A DNA stretch of 7,044 bases, from the NCBI GenBank assembly GCA_051306415.1, contig JBPPNE010000341.1, forward strand, positions 1 to 7,044. The letters are read 5' to 3'. A program made the position numbers and the translations under genes. This stretch comes from CBDDRG01 sp051306415 (GTDB taxonomy: Bacteria > Pseudomonadota > Gammaproteobacteria > Pseudomonadales > Porticoccaceae). Below, in pieces: positions 1-6,017 of the stretch. The notes under the pieces are model-generated. The model worked only from the letters and a program-made list of their open reading frames with translations. It had not been told where the DNA came from and did no database searches. The first letter of the stretch is position 1. Each line of letters starts with the position of its first letter.

Positions 1-440
1 CCATCTTTGTCGATGACGTAGGTTTCCGGCGCGCCGAACACGCCGAGATCAAGTCCGAAGGTGCCATCCGCATCGACGATATTGGCGGTGTAGGGATTGC
101 CGTAATCGGCGAGCCAGCGCCGCGCCGCATCGCTGTCATCCTTGTAGTTGACGCCGATAATGGGCACACCCTGACCCGCAATTTTGGTTAAAAATGCATG
201 CTCGGCGCGACAGGAGGGGCACCAGGTCGCCCACACGTTGAGGAGAGAGACACTGCCCTTGAACAGACTCTGGTCGAGCTGCGTCGTGGGCTCGCCCAGG
301 CTCGGCAGCTTGAACGCAGGCATCGGGCGATCGATCAGCGCCGATGGCATCGCGGTCGGGTCGCGGCCAAGGCCGTAAAAGAGCACCGTGGCGAGAATCA
401 GAAACACCAACAGCGGCACAAACAGTTTCAGGTTGGCCAT
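1..440 (-). CDS. ccmG: CcmG/DsbE thiol:disulfide oxidoreductase, 3' end missing
   Basis: Membrane-anchored periplasmic thioredoxin-like protein of cytochrome c maturation. In this family it reduces the disulfide of apocytochrome c (directly or through CcmH) before heme attachment. 146 complete codons are present before the left edge; the family is usually about 175-185 residues, so the last few dozen are missing. Residues 5-24 form an uncleaved N-terminal membrane anchor. The active site is WCPSC with C74 and C77, within the CcmG-typical context WATWCPSCRAEH. The conserved cis-proline region is GVFGAPET (P138), which separates CcmG from ordinary thioredoxins. The ATG overlaps the ccmF stop by one base (TGATG), and a GGAG Shine-Dalgarno lies at 451-454 inside ccmF, so the start is well supported and translation is probably coupled to ccmF. 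Family assignment is very secure. Confidence 0.95.
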   Translation of the reverse strand, partial: MANLKLFVPLLVFLILATVLFYGLGRDPTAMPSALIDRPMPAFKLPSLGEPTTQLDQSLFKGSVSLLNVWATWCPSCRAEHAFLTKIAGQGVPIIGVNYKDDSDAARRWLADYGNPYTANIVDADGTFGLDLGVFGAPETYVIDKD

Positions 441-2416
441 CAGCCGCTAGCTCCAGACAGTGGCGGGGTTGTCGGCACCGCGACACGGTCACGGCGGTAG
501 CGTTTATCCAGCATCGCCAGCACCCCACCGATGGCGATCAGCACGCCACCGAGCCAGATCCAGCGCACGAACGGCTTGACGTAGGCGCGCACTCCCCAGG
601 CACCGCCATCCAGTGGTTCACCCAGTGCGACGTAGATATCCCTGAACAGGCCACCATCGATACCGGCCTCGGTCATCACCTGGCCGCTGGCAAAATAACG
701 CCGTTTCTCCGGGCGCAACGCCGTCACCAGTTGTCCATCGCGAAACACCTCGATCATCCCCCGCTGGGCGCGGTAGTTGGGTCCGTCCACCTTTTCGATA
801 CCGCGGAAGACAAATTCGTAGCCGCTCACCAGAACCCGCTCGCCCGGCGCCAGGCGAATGTCCCGCTGCTCGCTGTACTGGCTGGTGAGACCCACGCCGA
901 TTACCGCAACCGCGATCCCCAGGTGGGCGATGAGCATGCCGTAGTAACTTCCCCGCAGTCGCCGCAATCCGGCCCAGCGGCCATCCAGGTGACTGGACTT
1001 GCGCCACAGATCCCAGCCACTGACGCTGAAGACCCAGATGCCCAGCGTCAGCGCGATCACCGCGCCCACACGCAGCGGCCAGCCCAGCAACGGTGGCAAC
1101 GCCAGGCCGAGACCGAGGCTCGCGATCGCCGGCAGCAGGATCGAGGGCCGCAACTGCGACCAGCGCGTGCGCTTCCAGCGCATCAGCGAACCCAGCGCCA
1201 TCAGCAACGCCAACAGGCCCATCAGCGGTACAAAAAACAGAGTGAAATAGGGTGGCCCGACAGAAATTTTGCCCCAGCCGAAGACATCGGCAATCAGCGG
1301 GTACAGGGTGCCGACCAGGATGACCCCCATGGTGACGACGAGGAGTACATTGTTGAACAGCAAAAATGCTTCCCGCGACAGCCAGTCGAAGCTGGTCTCC
1401 GCTCTCAGGGTTGAACTGCGCACGCCGTACAGCAGCAGCGAACCGCCAATGACCACGGCAAGAAAGATCAAGATGAATAGACCGCGGGTAGGATCGGCGG
1501 CGAAAGCGTGAACCGAAGTCAGCACACCGGAACGCACCAGAAAAGTGCCCAGCAGGCTCAGCGAGAATGCCAGGATCGCCAGCAGCAGCGTCCAACTGCG
1601 AAACACGCCGCGTTTCTCGGTGGCGGCGAGGCTATGCACCAGCGCCGTGCCCACCAGCCAGGGCATGAAAGACGCGTTCTCGACCGGATCCCAGAACCAC
1701 CAACCACCCCAGCCCAGCTCGTAGTAGGCCCACCAACTGCCGAGGACGATGCCCAGAGTCAGAAATGCCCAGGCGGCATTGGTCCAGGGCCGCGCCCATC
1801 GCGCCCAGGCACTGTCCATGCGCCCGCCGATCAGCGCCGCGATGGCGAACGCAAAGGCCACGGAAAAACCGACATAGCCCATGTACAGCATGGGCGGGTG
1901 GATGATCAGACCGATGTCCTGCAACAGCGGATTGAGGTCACTGCCCTCGGCGGGGAAGAACGGCAGGGATCGCTCGAACGGATTCGAGGTAAACAGCAGA
2001 AACAGGTAGAAGCCGACCGCGATCATGCCCATTACCGCCAGCACCCGCGCGACCAGAGTCAATGGCAGCGTGCGACTGAACAGCGCGACCGCGAGACTCC
2101 AGCCGGCGAGAATCAGCACCCACAGCAGCAGGGATCCTTCATGAGCACCCCACACCGCGCTGATCTTGTAGTACCAGGGCAACAGGCTGTTGGAATTGGC
2201 GGCGACATAACGCAGGGAAAAATCATCACCGGCAAAGGCGAGCGCCAGACAGATGAAACTGATCACGACAAAGACAAACTGTCCAATCGCCAGCGGCCGC
2301 GCCGTCGCCATCCACAGTCGCCGATGGACCAGCGCACCCGCGAGCGGCAAGGACGCCTGCCCAAGCGCGAGGCAAAAGGCGAGGATCAGCGCGAAGTGCC
2401 CACTCTCGGCGATCAT
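440..2416 (-). CDS. ccmF: CcmF, heme lyase subunit of cytochrome c maturation
   Basis: Large polytopic inner-membrane protein which, with CcmH, forms the synthase that takes heme from holo-CcmE and ligates it to the CXXCH of apocytochrome c. It is 658 residues, close to E. coli CcmF (about 647). The WWD heme-handling motif reads WGGWWFWDP at residues 236-244. The four functional histidines are visible: H173 (IIHPP), H261 (ALVHSLA), H303 (TSVHAF), all at the same numbers as in E. coli, and H498 (LIAHLG), matching E. coli H491. A periplasmic domain at about 511-620 precedes a last transmembrane helix near 626-648. The ATG overlaps the ccmE stop by four bases (ATGA) and follows a GGTGGA purine stretch. 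No frameshift or missing ligand is seen. Long antisense frames across this gene are GC-rich shadows. Confidence 0.97.
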   Translation of the reverse strand: MIAESGHFALILAFCLALGQASLPLAGALVHRRLWMATARPLAIGQFVFVVISFICLALAFAGDDFSLRYVAANSNSLLPWYYKISAVWGAHEGSLLLWVLILAGWSLAVALFSRTLPLTLVARVLAVMGMIAVGFYLFLLFTSNPFERSLPFFPAEGSDLNPLLQDIGLIIHPPMLYMGYVGFSVAFAFAIAALIGGRMDSAWARWARPWTNAAWAFLTLGIVLGSWWAYYELGWGGWWFWDPVENASFMPWLVGTALVHSLAATEKRGVFRSWTLLLAILAFSLSLLGTFLVRSGVLTSVHAFAADPTRGLFILIFLAVVIGGSLLLYGVRSSTLRAETSFDWLSREAFLLFNNVLLVVTMGVILVGTLYPLIADVFGWGKISVGPPYFTLFFVPLMGLLALLMALGSLMRWKRTRWSQLRPSILLPAIASLGLGLALPPLLGWPLRVGAVIALTLGIWVFSVSGWDLWRKSSHLDGRWAGLRRLRGSYYGMLIAHLGIAVAVIGVGLTSQYSEQRDIRLAPGERVLVSGYEFVFRGIEKVDGPNYRAQRGMIEVFRDGQLVTALRPEKRRYFASGQVMTEAGIDGGLFRDIYVALGEPLDGGAWGVRAYVKPFVRWIWLGGVLIAIGGVLAMLDKRYRRDRVAVPTTPPLSGASG

Positions 2417-2946
2417 TCCACCCGCCGTTGGCCGGGAGCCTGATCACCGTCTGCCCTGTCATCCGGAGCTCGCTTGCTCTGGAGCTTGATGTTCTGGAGT
2501 TTGATGTCCCGGTCCTTTTTGGCTTGCGCGGCCTGCATCGCCCCCGCCACTTCGGGCGGCGTGTAATCCTCATCGTGTTTGGCGAGCACCTCATCGGCAA
2601 CCAGTACCCCGGTGCTGTCGACCGCCCCGGCCGCCACTGCCGCCTCACCTTCGGCAAACATATCGGGCAGGATGCCGTCATGGGTCACGGTGACCACGCC
2701 GGCACCATCGGTAAGCTCGAAGCGGGAGGCCAGGGAATCCCTGCTGCGCACCAGACTGCCCTTGACCACCATGCCGCCGACCCTGAGGTGAACGCCGTGG
2801 GGCGCCTCCCCGGCAACCACTTGGGACGGCGTGTAGAACAGATTGATGTTCTCGCGCAGCGCATAGGTCAGCAGTCCCGCCCCGGCGGAGGCAACCACCA
2901 GAATGAAAATCACCAGCACCAGGCGCTGCCTGCGGTGGGGCTTCAT
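2413..2946 (-). CDS. ccmE: CcmE periplasmic heme chaperone
   Basis: Membrane-anchored heme chaperone that binds heme covalently in the periplasm and passes it to CcmF. It is 177 residues. The N terminus is basic (MKPHRRQR), followed by one membrane anchor at about 9-29 and the OB-fold beta-barrel domain. The covalent heme-binding site is the canonical LAKHDEDYTPPEV segment: H124 attaches the heme vinyl and Y128 is the axial ligand in characterised CcmE proteins. The tail after about residue 135 is longer than in E. coli CcmE (159 aa), is charged and looks disordered. It contains the repeated pentapeptide DIKLQ-NIKLQ (residues 148-157), from a 15-base tandem duplication. The ATG overlaps the ccmD stop by four bases (ATGA). 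The ribosome-binding site is weak, which suggests coupling to ccmD translation. Confidence 0.97.
   Translation of the reverse strand: MKPHRRQRLVLVIFILVVASAGAGLLTYALRENINLFYTPSQVVAGEAPHGVHLRVGGMVVKGSLVRSRDSLASRFELTDGAGVVTVTHDGILPDMFAEGEAAVAAGAVDSTGVLVADEVLAKHDEDYTPPEVAGAMQAAQAKKDRDIKLQNIKLQSKRAPDDRADGDQAPGQRRVE
2478..2507 (-). repeat. 15-bp tandem duplication inside ccmE tail
   Basis: Two adjacent 15-base units, 2478-2492 and 2493-2507, differ at one position only (C2485 versus T2500). Because the unit is five codons, it is in frame and gives the protein repeat DIKLQ-NIKLQ in the polar C-terminal tail of CcmE. It is seen directly in the sequence and is most simply explained by replication slippage. 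It lies outside the heme-binding domain. Confidence 0.85.
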
Positions 2947-3125
2947 GATTTACCAGTTCCGCGCACTGACTGCTGACCAATGGCCTTCAGCAGTCGCCGG
3001 TGGCGGCCGACCGGCCTCAGCACCAGCCAGATCATCACGGCGATACTGATGGCATAGGCGCTCCAGACAAAGCCACCGTGCCCCTTCATGCTCAGCCATT
3101 CAGCAAAACTATCGAACTGAAACAT
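2943..3125 (-). CDS. ccmD: CcmD, small membrane subunit of the CcmABCD heme-export complex
   Basis: Small single-span membrane protein that, in E. coli, is needed to release holo-CcmE from the CcmABC complex. It is 60 residues, the usual size. The conserved N-terminal pattern is present: FAEWLSMKGHGGFVWSAY (residues 7-24), where the GHG and VW.AY positions are characteristic. A transmembrane helix follows at about 18-37, then a basic tail (RPVGRHRRLLK) expected to be cytoplasmic. The start lies six bases after the ccmC stop, with a GAGG Shine-Dalgarno overlapping the end of ccmC. The stop overlaps the ccmE start (ATGA). Identification rests on motif, size and position together; sequence conservation in this family is low. 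Confidence 0.93.
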   Translation of the reverse strand: MFQFDSFAEWLSMKGHGGFVWSAYAISIAVMIWLVLRPVGRHRRLLKAIGQQSVRGTGKS

Positions 3126-3131
3126 AGATCC

Positions 3132-3869
3132 TCACTGCGGTTTGACAAGATCGCGCGCCCAACCCGCATGCCGCTCGCGATCGAGAATTTCGGCGCGGGT
3201 CTCAAGAATCAGCACCAGTGCGTAAAAACAGTAGAACCCCAGAATCATGACCAATAACGGTTTGAACATGTCCAGATGCATGCTCGGCGCCTGCGTCAGC
3301 TTGATCGTCGCCGGCTGGTGCAGGCTGTACCACCAATCCACGGACTTGTAGATGATCGGAATGTTCACCGTGCCCACCAACGCGAGAATCGCGCAGGCCC
3401 GACCCGCGGTCTCCCGACTGCGGAAAGCCTGGCGCAGCGCCAGCACGCCGAGGTAGAGAAAAAACAGAATCAGCATCGAGGTAATGCGCGCATCCCACAC
3501 CCAGTAAGTGCCCCAGGTGGGCTTGCCCCAGATCGCCCCGGTCACCAGCGCAATAAAGGTCAGCGCCGCGCCCAGCGGCGCCGACGCCGCCATCACCATA
3601 TCGGCGAGTTTGATACGCCAGATCAGGCCAACAGCACCGGCGGCGGCCATCACATAGTAACCGGCGAGCGCCAGAAACGACGCCGGAACATGGAGGTAGA
3701 TAATCCGAAAACTATTGCCCTGGCGAGCATCGGGAGGTGCGAAGCCCAACCCCCAGACCAGACCGACCGCGATCAGAGTGAACGTCGCGAATCCGAGCCA
3801 GGGCAGCCAACGGCCACTGGTCTGATAGAACCAGCGCGGGGAGCCCAATCGGTGAAACCATCGCCACAT
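3132..3869 (-). CDS. ccmC: CcmC, heme-handling protein that loads CcmE
   Basis: Polytopic inner-membrane protein that binds heme at its periplasmic face and forms the CcmC-heme-CcmE complex, the step of covalent heme attachment to CcmE. It is 245 residues with about six transmembrane helices. The WWD motif spans residues 114-126 (W114, W119, W123, W125, D126; WGTYWVWDARITS). The two axial heme-ligand histidines are H60 (IYLHVPAS) and H184 (WYSLHQPA). These numbers coincide with those of E. coli CcmC, so the alignment is essentially gap-free to that point. The ATG is 25 bases after the ccmB stop and is preceded by an AGGT Shine-Dalgarno-like stretch. Nothing is unusual. Confidence 0.97.
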   Translation of the reverse strand: MWRWFHRLGSPRWFYQTSGRWLPWLGFATFTLIAVGLVWGLGFAPPDARQGNSFRIIYLHVPASFLALAGYYVMAAAGAVGLIWRIKLADMVMAASAPLGAALTFIALVTGAIWGKPTWGTYWVWDARITSMLILFFLYLGVLALRQAFRSRETAGRACAILALVGTVNIPIIYKSVDWWYSLHQPATIKLTQAPSMHLDMFKPLLVMILGFYCFYALVLILETRAEILDRERHAGWARDLVKPQ

Positions 3870-3894
3870 AGGTCTACCTGTCGTTGAATTGCCG

Positions 3895-4563
3895 CTATCC
3901 GCTCAAGCCGACTTTGAGCGCGCCAGCCGCCGCAAACGGCGACACCAGCAGCGCAAACGCCAGCAGTGCGCCGAGCATCGCGAGAGCGCCGCCAGCGCCA
4001 GCGCCGTCCAGGGATCGCTGCACCGCGCTGGTACCAAATATCAGCACCGGAAAGTACAGCGGCAGCACAATCAGCGACAGCAACATGCCGCCACGGTGTA
4101 CCGCTACCGTCAGCGCGGCACCCACCGCGCCCACCAGGCTGAAAGTTGCGGTACCCATCGCCAAGCCGGCAAGCAGCGCGACAAACCCCGCCGTCGGCAG
4201 CGCCAGCATGACGCCCAGCAACGGCGCCAGCAATATCAACGGCACCCCGGTTACCAGCCAGTGAGCCAGCACCTTGGCGAACACGATCAACCAGAGCGGT
4301 TGCGGACTGATCACCAATTGTTCGAGGGTGCCGTCGCGGAAATCACTCTGAAAAAGATTATCTAGCGCCAGCAGCGTCGCCAGCAGCGCGGTAATCCAGA
4401 TCATTCCCGGTGCCAGCGCCGCGAGCCGACTCGCCTCTGGACTCACCCCCAGCGGCACCAGGGTGGTGACCATCAGAAAAAACAGTGGTGGATTGGCGGT
4501 ATCGCCGCGACGGCGATACGCGAGCAGCAGGTCGCGGCGCACCAACCCCGCAAAGCCGCGCAT
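3895..4563 (-). CDS. ccmB: CcmB, membrane subunit of the CcmAB ABC transporter
   Basis: Permease subunit that pairs with the ATPase CcmA; ATP hydrolysis by CcmAB drives release of holo-CcmE from the CcmCD complex. The chosen start (ATG at 4563, protein beginning MRGFAGLVRRDLLLAYRR) gives 222 residues, matching the family's roughly 220. It lies 13 bases after the ccmA stop. An in-frame ATG at 4587 or a TTG at 4605 would extend the protein into ccmA without family support. About six hydrophobic helices are visible. Conserved stretches include the early NPPLFFLMV segment, the cytoplasmic DGTLEQL motif that is thought to contact the ATPase, KVLAHWLVTG, and the C-terminal SPFAAAGALK. The upstream ribosome-binding site is weak (CCGGA), so translation may depend on ccmA. 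Confidence 0.94.
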   Translation of the reverse strand: MRGFAGLVRRDLLLAYRRRGDTANPPLFFLMVTTLVPLGVSPEASRLAALAPGMIWITALLATLLALDNLFQSDFRDGTLEQLVISPQPLWLIVFAKVLAHWLVTGVPLILLAPLLGVMLALPTAGFVALLAGLAMGTATFSLVGAVGAALTVAVHRGGMLLSLIVLPLYFPVLIFGTSAVQRSLDGAGAGGALAMLGALLAFALLVSPFAAAGALKVGLSG

Positions 4564-4576
4564 CGGTCCGGGCGAC

Positions 4577-5248
4577 TCAGTGCACATGGGATCGAGCACC
4601 GCCAAGCTCCAGCCGCTTCACCCCCGCCAGACGGATATCCTGATGGGTGGTCAACAACACCGCACCGCCGCTGGCAGCGTGCTCGCTGAACAGTGCCTCC
4701 AGCGCGATGACACCAACCGCGTCAATGGCCGTCAAGGGCTCATCGAGCAACCAGACCGGTGCGACAGAAAGTCGCAGGCGCGCCAAGGCGACGCGGCGCA
4801 GTTGCCCAGCGGAAAGACTTTGGCAGGGGGTGTCGCCAAAGCCGGCCAAACCGGCCAGCGCCAGCGCATCGTCCACCCCACAATCACCCCGCACACCATA
4901 GAGACAACCGAGCCAGGCAAGATTTTCCCTGGGCGTTAGCGACAATTTGAGTCCGGCCTGATGGCCAATAAACAGGATATTTTGCCGGTAACGGCTGGGT
5001 TCGCGACTGATCGGTTGACCGCGCCACAGCACCTCGCCGGCCGTCGCCGTCAATGCGGTGTTGAGGACGCCGAGCAACGTTGTCTTGCCGCTGCCATTGA
5101 CACCACTGACCTGGAGTATGTCGCCGCTCGCCAAGCGCCCGGATAACCCAGCAAAAACCAGCTGACCGTCGCGCTCGCACGACAGATTGCGAAATTCAAC
5201 GAGTGATTCCAAGGGCGACCGGCAACTTCCGCTAAAACAGGGCGGCAT
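4577..5248 (-). CDS. ccmA: CcmA, ATPase subunit of the CcmAB ABC transporter
   Basis: Cytoplasmic ABC ATPase of the heme-chaperone release complex. Numbering from the ATG at 5248 (223 aa), the motifs are complete: Walker A GVNGSGKTT (49-57), Q-loop in GHQAG (Q97), signature LSAGQ (145-149), Walker B VWLLDEP (165-171, with D169 and catalytic E170), and H-loop TTH (H202). The segment FRNLSCERDG near the N terminus and GEVLWRGQPI are typical of CcmA rather than other ABC ATPases. The start is uncertain. Homology begins around residue 17, which would fit a TTG start at 5212 (211 aa, close to E. coli's 207); the extra 12 residues of the ATG version look non-conserved. Neither start has a strong Shine-Dalgarno. 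It is the first gene of the ccm cluster. Confidence 0.95.
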   Translation of the reverse strand: MPPCFSGSCRSPLESLVEFRNLSCERDGQLVFAGLSGRLASGDILQVSGVNGSGKTTLLGVLNTALTATAGEVLWRGQPISREPSRYRQNILFIGHQAGLKLSLTPRENLAWLGCLYGVRGDCGVDDALALAGLAGFGDTPCQSLSAGQLRRVALARLRLSVAPVWLLDEPLTAIDAVGVIALEALFSEHAASGGAVLLTTHQDIRLAGVKRLELGGARSHVH

Positions 5249-5259
5249 TATGCCGGAAA

Positions 5260-5280
5260 TCCGCCTCGGATACAGGCGGA
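5260..5280 (-). terminator. Hairpin with short T run between small ORF and ccmA (weak terminator or attenuator)
   Basis: A perfect 7-bp inverted repeat (TCCGCCT, 7-base loop, AGGCGGA) lies between the stop of the upstream small gene and the start of ccmA. On the minus strand it is followed by only three T residues and then CCGG, so it resembles an intrinsic terminator but a weak one. It could partly uncouple transcription of the small gene from ccmA, or belong to a repeated intergenic element. The inverted repeat is seen directly; the function is inferred. Confidence 0.35.
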
Positions 5281-5295
5281 GCGAAGCTTGGCCCA

Positions 5296-5309
5296 ACGGT
5301 GTAAACCGT
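5296..5309. repeat. Small inverted repeat downstream of the acidic small ORF
   Basis: A 5-bp perfect inverted repeat ACGGT-GTAA-ACCGT with a tetraloop lies just after the stop codon at 5322. With the second hairpin at 5260-5280 it makes the whole 73-base gap between the small gene and ccmA highly structured. It has no T run and so is not a terminator by itself. Confidence 0.4.
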
Positions 5310-5321
5310 CGAGCCTACCCG

Positions 5322-5498
5322 CTAATTGAGATCGAAATCGTAATCCCGGATCAGTTTCTCGAGACGGCGTTTCTCAAGACGGTCTTCAAGTTTGCGCCGA
5401 GTCTCCATGCTGATAACCGTCGTCCGCACCCGCTCCGGCTCGACAGTCAGAATTTCCTCGTCGATATCAGAAGTCATATCAAGCTCTTCATCATCCAT
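5322..5498 (-). CDS. Small acidic protein, PA3496-like family (function unknown)
   Basis: A 58-residue protein with a strongly acidic N-terminal half (MDDEELDMTSDIDEE) and a basic, probably helical C-terminal segment ETRRKLEDRLEKRRLEKLIRDYDFDL. The arginine-rich RRKLEDRLEKRRLEK...DYDF tail resembles small gammaproteobacterial proteins of the PA3496 type; that match is from memory and not searched. It has no signal peptide or membrane helix, so it is probably cytoplasmic. The ATG at 5498 is chosen because GGAG at 5507-5510 sits eight bases upstream. A TTG at 5543 would add 15 residues without a comparable ribosome-binding site. It reads in the same direction as ccmA, 73 bases upstream, so co-transcription is possible but the intervening hairpin may reduce it. 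The biochemical role is unknown. Confidence 0.72.
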   Translation of the reverse strand: MDDEELDMTSDIDEEILTVEPERVRTTVISMETRRKLEDRLEKRRLEKLIRDYDFDLN

Positions 5499-5506
5499 AC
5501 CGAAAT

Positions 5507-5510
5507 CTCC
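5507..5510 (-). promoter_or_regulatory. Shine-Dalgarno GGAG deciding the start of the small acidic gene
   Basis: On the minus strand GGAG is followed by an 8-base spacer and then the ATG at 5498. This is the best ribosome-binding site for any start in this frame and supports the 58-residue protein over the TTG-initiated 73-residue version. Confidence 0.6.
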
Positions 5511-5589
5511 GAATCCCGATACTGTTAGCAAATTCCCGACCAAGCCTACTGGTGGGGGTTGAGGCTATTGCCACACCCGGCACAACCGC

Positions 5590-5606
5590 CTCCGAGCCAA
5601 TCGGAG
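5590..5606. repeat. Hairpin in leader of the minus-strand unit
   Basis: Perfect 6-bp inverted repeat CTCCGA-GCCAA-TCGGAG. A second small one, GGCGC-ATCCC-GCGCC, lies at 5629-5643. Neither is followed by a T run on either strand. If transcription of the minus-strand unit starts near 5728, both would sit in its 5' leader. Role unknown. Confidence 0.35.
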
Positions 5607-5664
5607 CAACCTGCCCCGACTGTTCACCGGCGCATCCCGCGCCAGGAAACCGATCAAACCACTA

Positions 5665-5685
5665 TGTCAGCGTCCAAAATTGACA
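5665..5685. repeat. Spaced palindrome TGTCA-N11-TGACA
   Basis: Two perfect 5-base arms, TGTCA (5665-5669) and TGACA (5681-5685), are separated by 11 bases. The symmetry and roughly two-turn arm spacing fit a dimeric regulator's site, and it lies downstream of the candidate minus-strand promoter at 5735-5763. A degraded insertion-sequence end is another possibility. Arms this short can occur by chance. Confidence 0.25.
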
Positions 5686-5734
5686 GGGCACCGACCCCGC
5701 AAGCAACCCACATGTGCGATCCTATTTGGGCGGC

Positions 5735-5763
5735 AAGTTACGGCCAAAAACCCCTGCGGTCAA
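5735..5763 (-). promoter_or_regulatory. Candidate sigma70 promoter reading toward the small ORF and ccm genes
   Basis: On the minus strand, TTGACC (5763-5758, five of six consensus bases) is followed by a 17-base spacer and TAACTT (5740-5735). The latter matches the consensus -10 at the three most conserved positions only (first T, second A, last T). Directly upstream is the AT-rich stretch 5764-5800, which could act as an UP element. If real, the leader to the ATG at 5498 would be about 230 bases. Based on consensus inspection only. Confidence 0.35.
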
Positions 5764-5803
5764 GAAAAATAAATGAATTAAAATCAATTAGTTAAAAAAC
5801 TTC

Positions 5804-5831
5804 TTGGATAAATTTGTGTAACCGCTGTAAA
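5804..5831 (+). promoter_or_regulatory. Weak candidate promoter reading toward msrA
   Basis: TTGGAT (5804-5809), a 16-base spacer and TGTAAA (5826-5831) make a poor sigma70-like match at the downstream edge of the AT-rich island. The same stretch contains GTGTAACCG (5816-5824), which recalls the GTAACC -35 element of some ECF sigma factors, but I see no matching -10 element at the expected spacing. The leader to msrA would be about 180 bases. Confidence 0.22.
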
Positions 5832-6004
5832 AATCTCTCGGCCAGCTCGCAAACCTCATCGGCAAAGGTTGATCATTCTTGATCGCACCATGCCGCGCCT
5901 TCAGCTCGTCCACCGATCACACCGCAGTGACATCCGTGAAAACACGCAACTATCGCGCCATCTATTGGTCGAATCAGCCACATTCGTCCACACCCTCAAA
6001 ATTT

Positions 6005-6008
6005 GGAG
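6005..6008 (+). promoter_or_regulatory. Shine-Dalgarno GGAG for msrA
   Basis: GGAG lies nine bases before the ATG at 6018 but only three bases before the ATG at 6012. The spacing favours 6018 as the translation start of msrA. Confidence 0.55.
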
Positions 6009-6017
6009 TCCATGGCA

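Larger units (their letters stand above)
5499..6017. other. 519-base gene-free region between the small ORF and msrA
   Basis: Neither strand has a convincing gene: the short plus-strand frames here (5559-5795, 5869-6090) lack good starts and family features. The region holds a GC-rich part with small hairpins next to the minus-strand gene, a spaced palindrome at 5665-5685, an AT-rich island at about 5761-5835 with possible promoters facing both ways, and about 180 bases of ordinary leader before msrA. It also contains GATCA-TTCT-TGATC at 5871-5884, a 5-bp inverted repeat. It probably carries the divergent control regions for the minus-strand unit and msrA. Confidence 0.6.

Noticed and set aside
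618..1595. Minus-strand 325-residue frame inside ccmF
   Set aside because: It is a shifted-frame shadow of ccmF with low-complexity A/R/G content. The ccmF frame carries all conserved residues, so a frameshift is not needed.
344..2443. Long plus-strand open frames (344-1414 and 1508-2443) opposite ccmF
   Set aside because: They lie antisense to a fully conserved ccmF, are rich in Q, R, H and P as expected from the complement of a membrane protein gene in GC-rich DNA, and match no family I know.
2428..3887. Plus-strand frames at 2428-2976 and 3276-3887
   Set aside because: They are antisense to ccmE and ccmC, with no recognisable domains or starts with good ribosome-binding sites.
4564..4605. 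N-terminal extension of CcmB from TTG at 4605 or ATG at 4587
   Set aside because: It would overlap ccmA and exceed the family length. The ATG at 4563 aligns with the usual CcmB beginning.
5499..5543. TTG start giving a 73-residue version of the small acidic protein
   Set aside because: The ATG at 5498 has a well-spaced GGAG; the TTG does not.
5660..5700. A remnant insertion-sequence end around TGTCAG...TGACAGG
   Set aside because: Only a short resemblance from memory; no transposase fragment, partner end or target duplication is visible, so it is not annotated as a mobile element.
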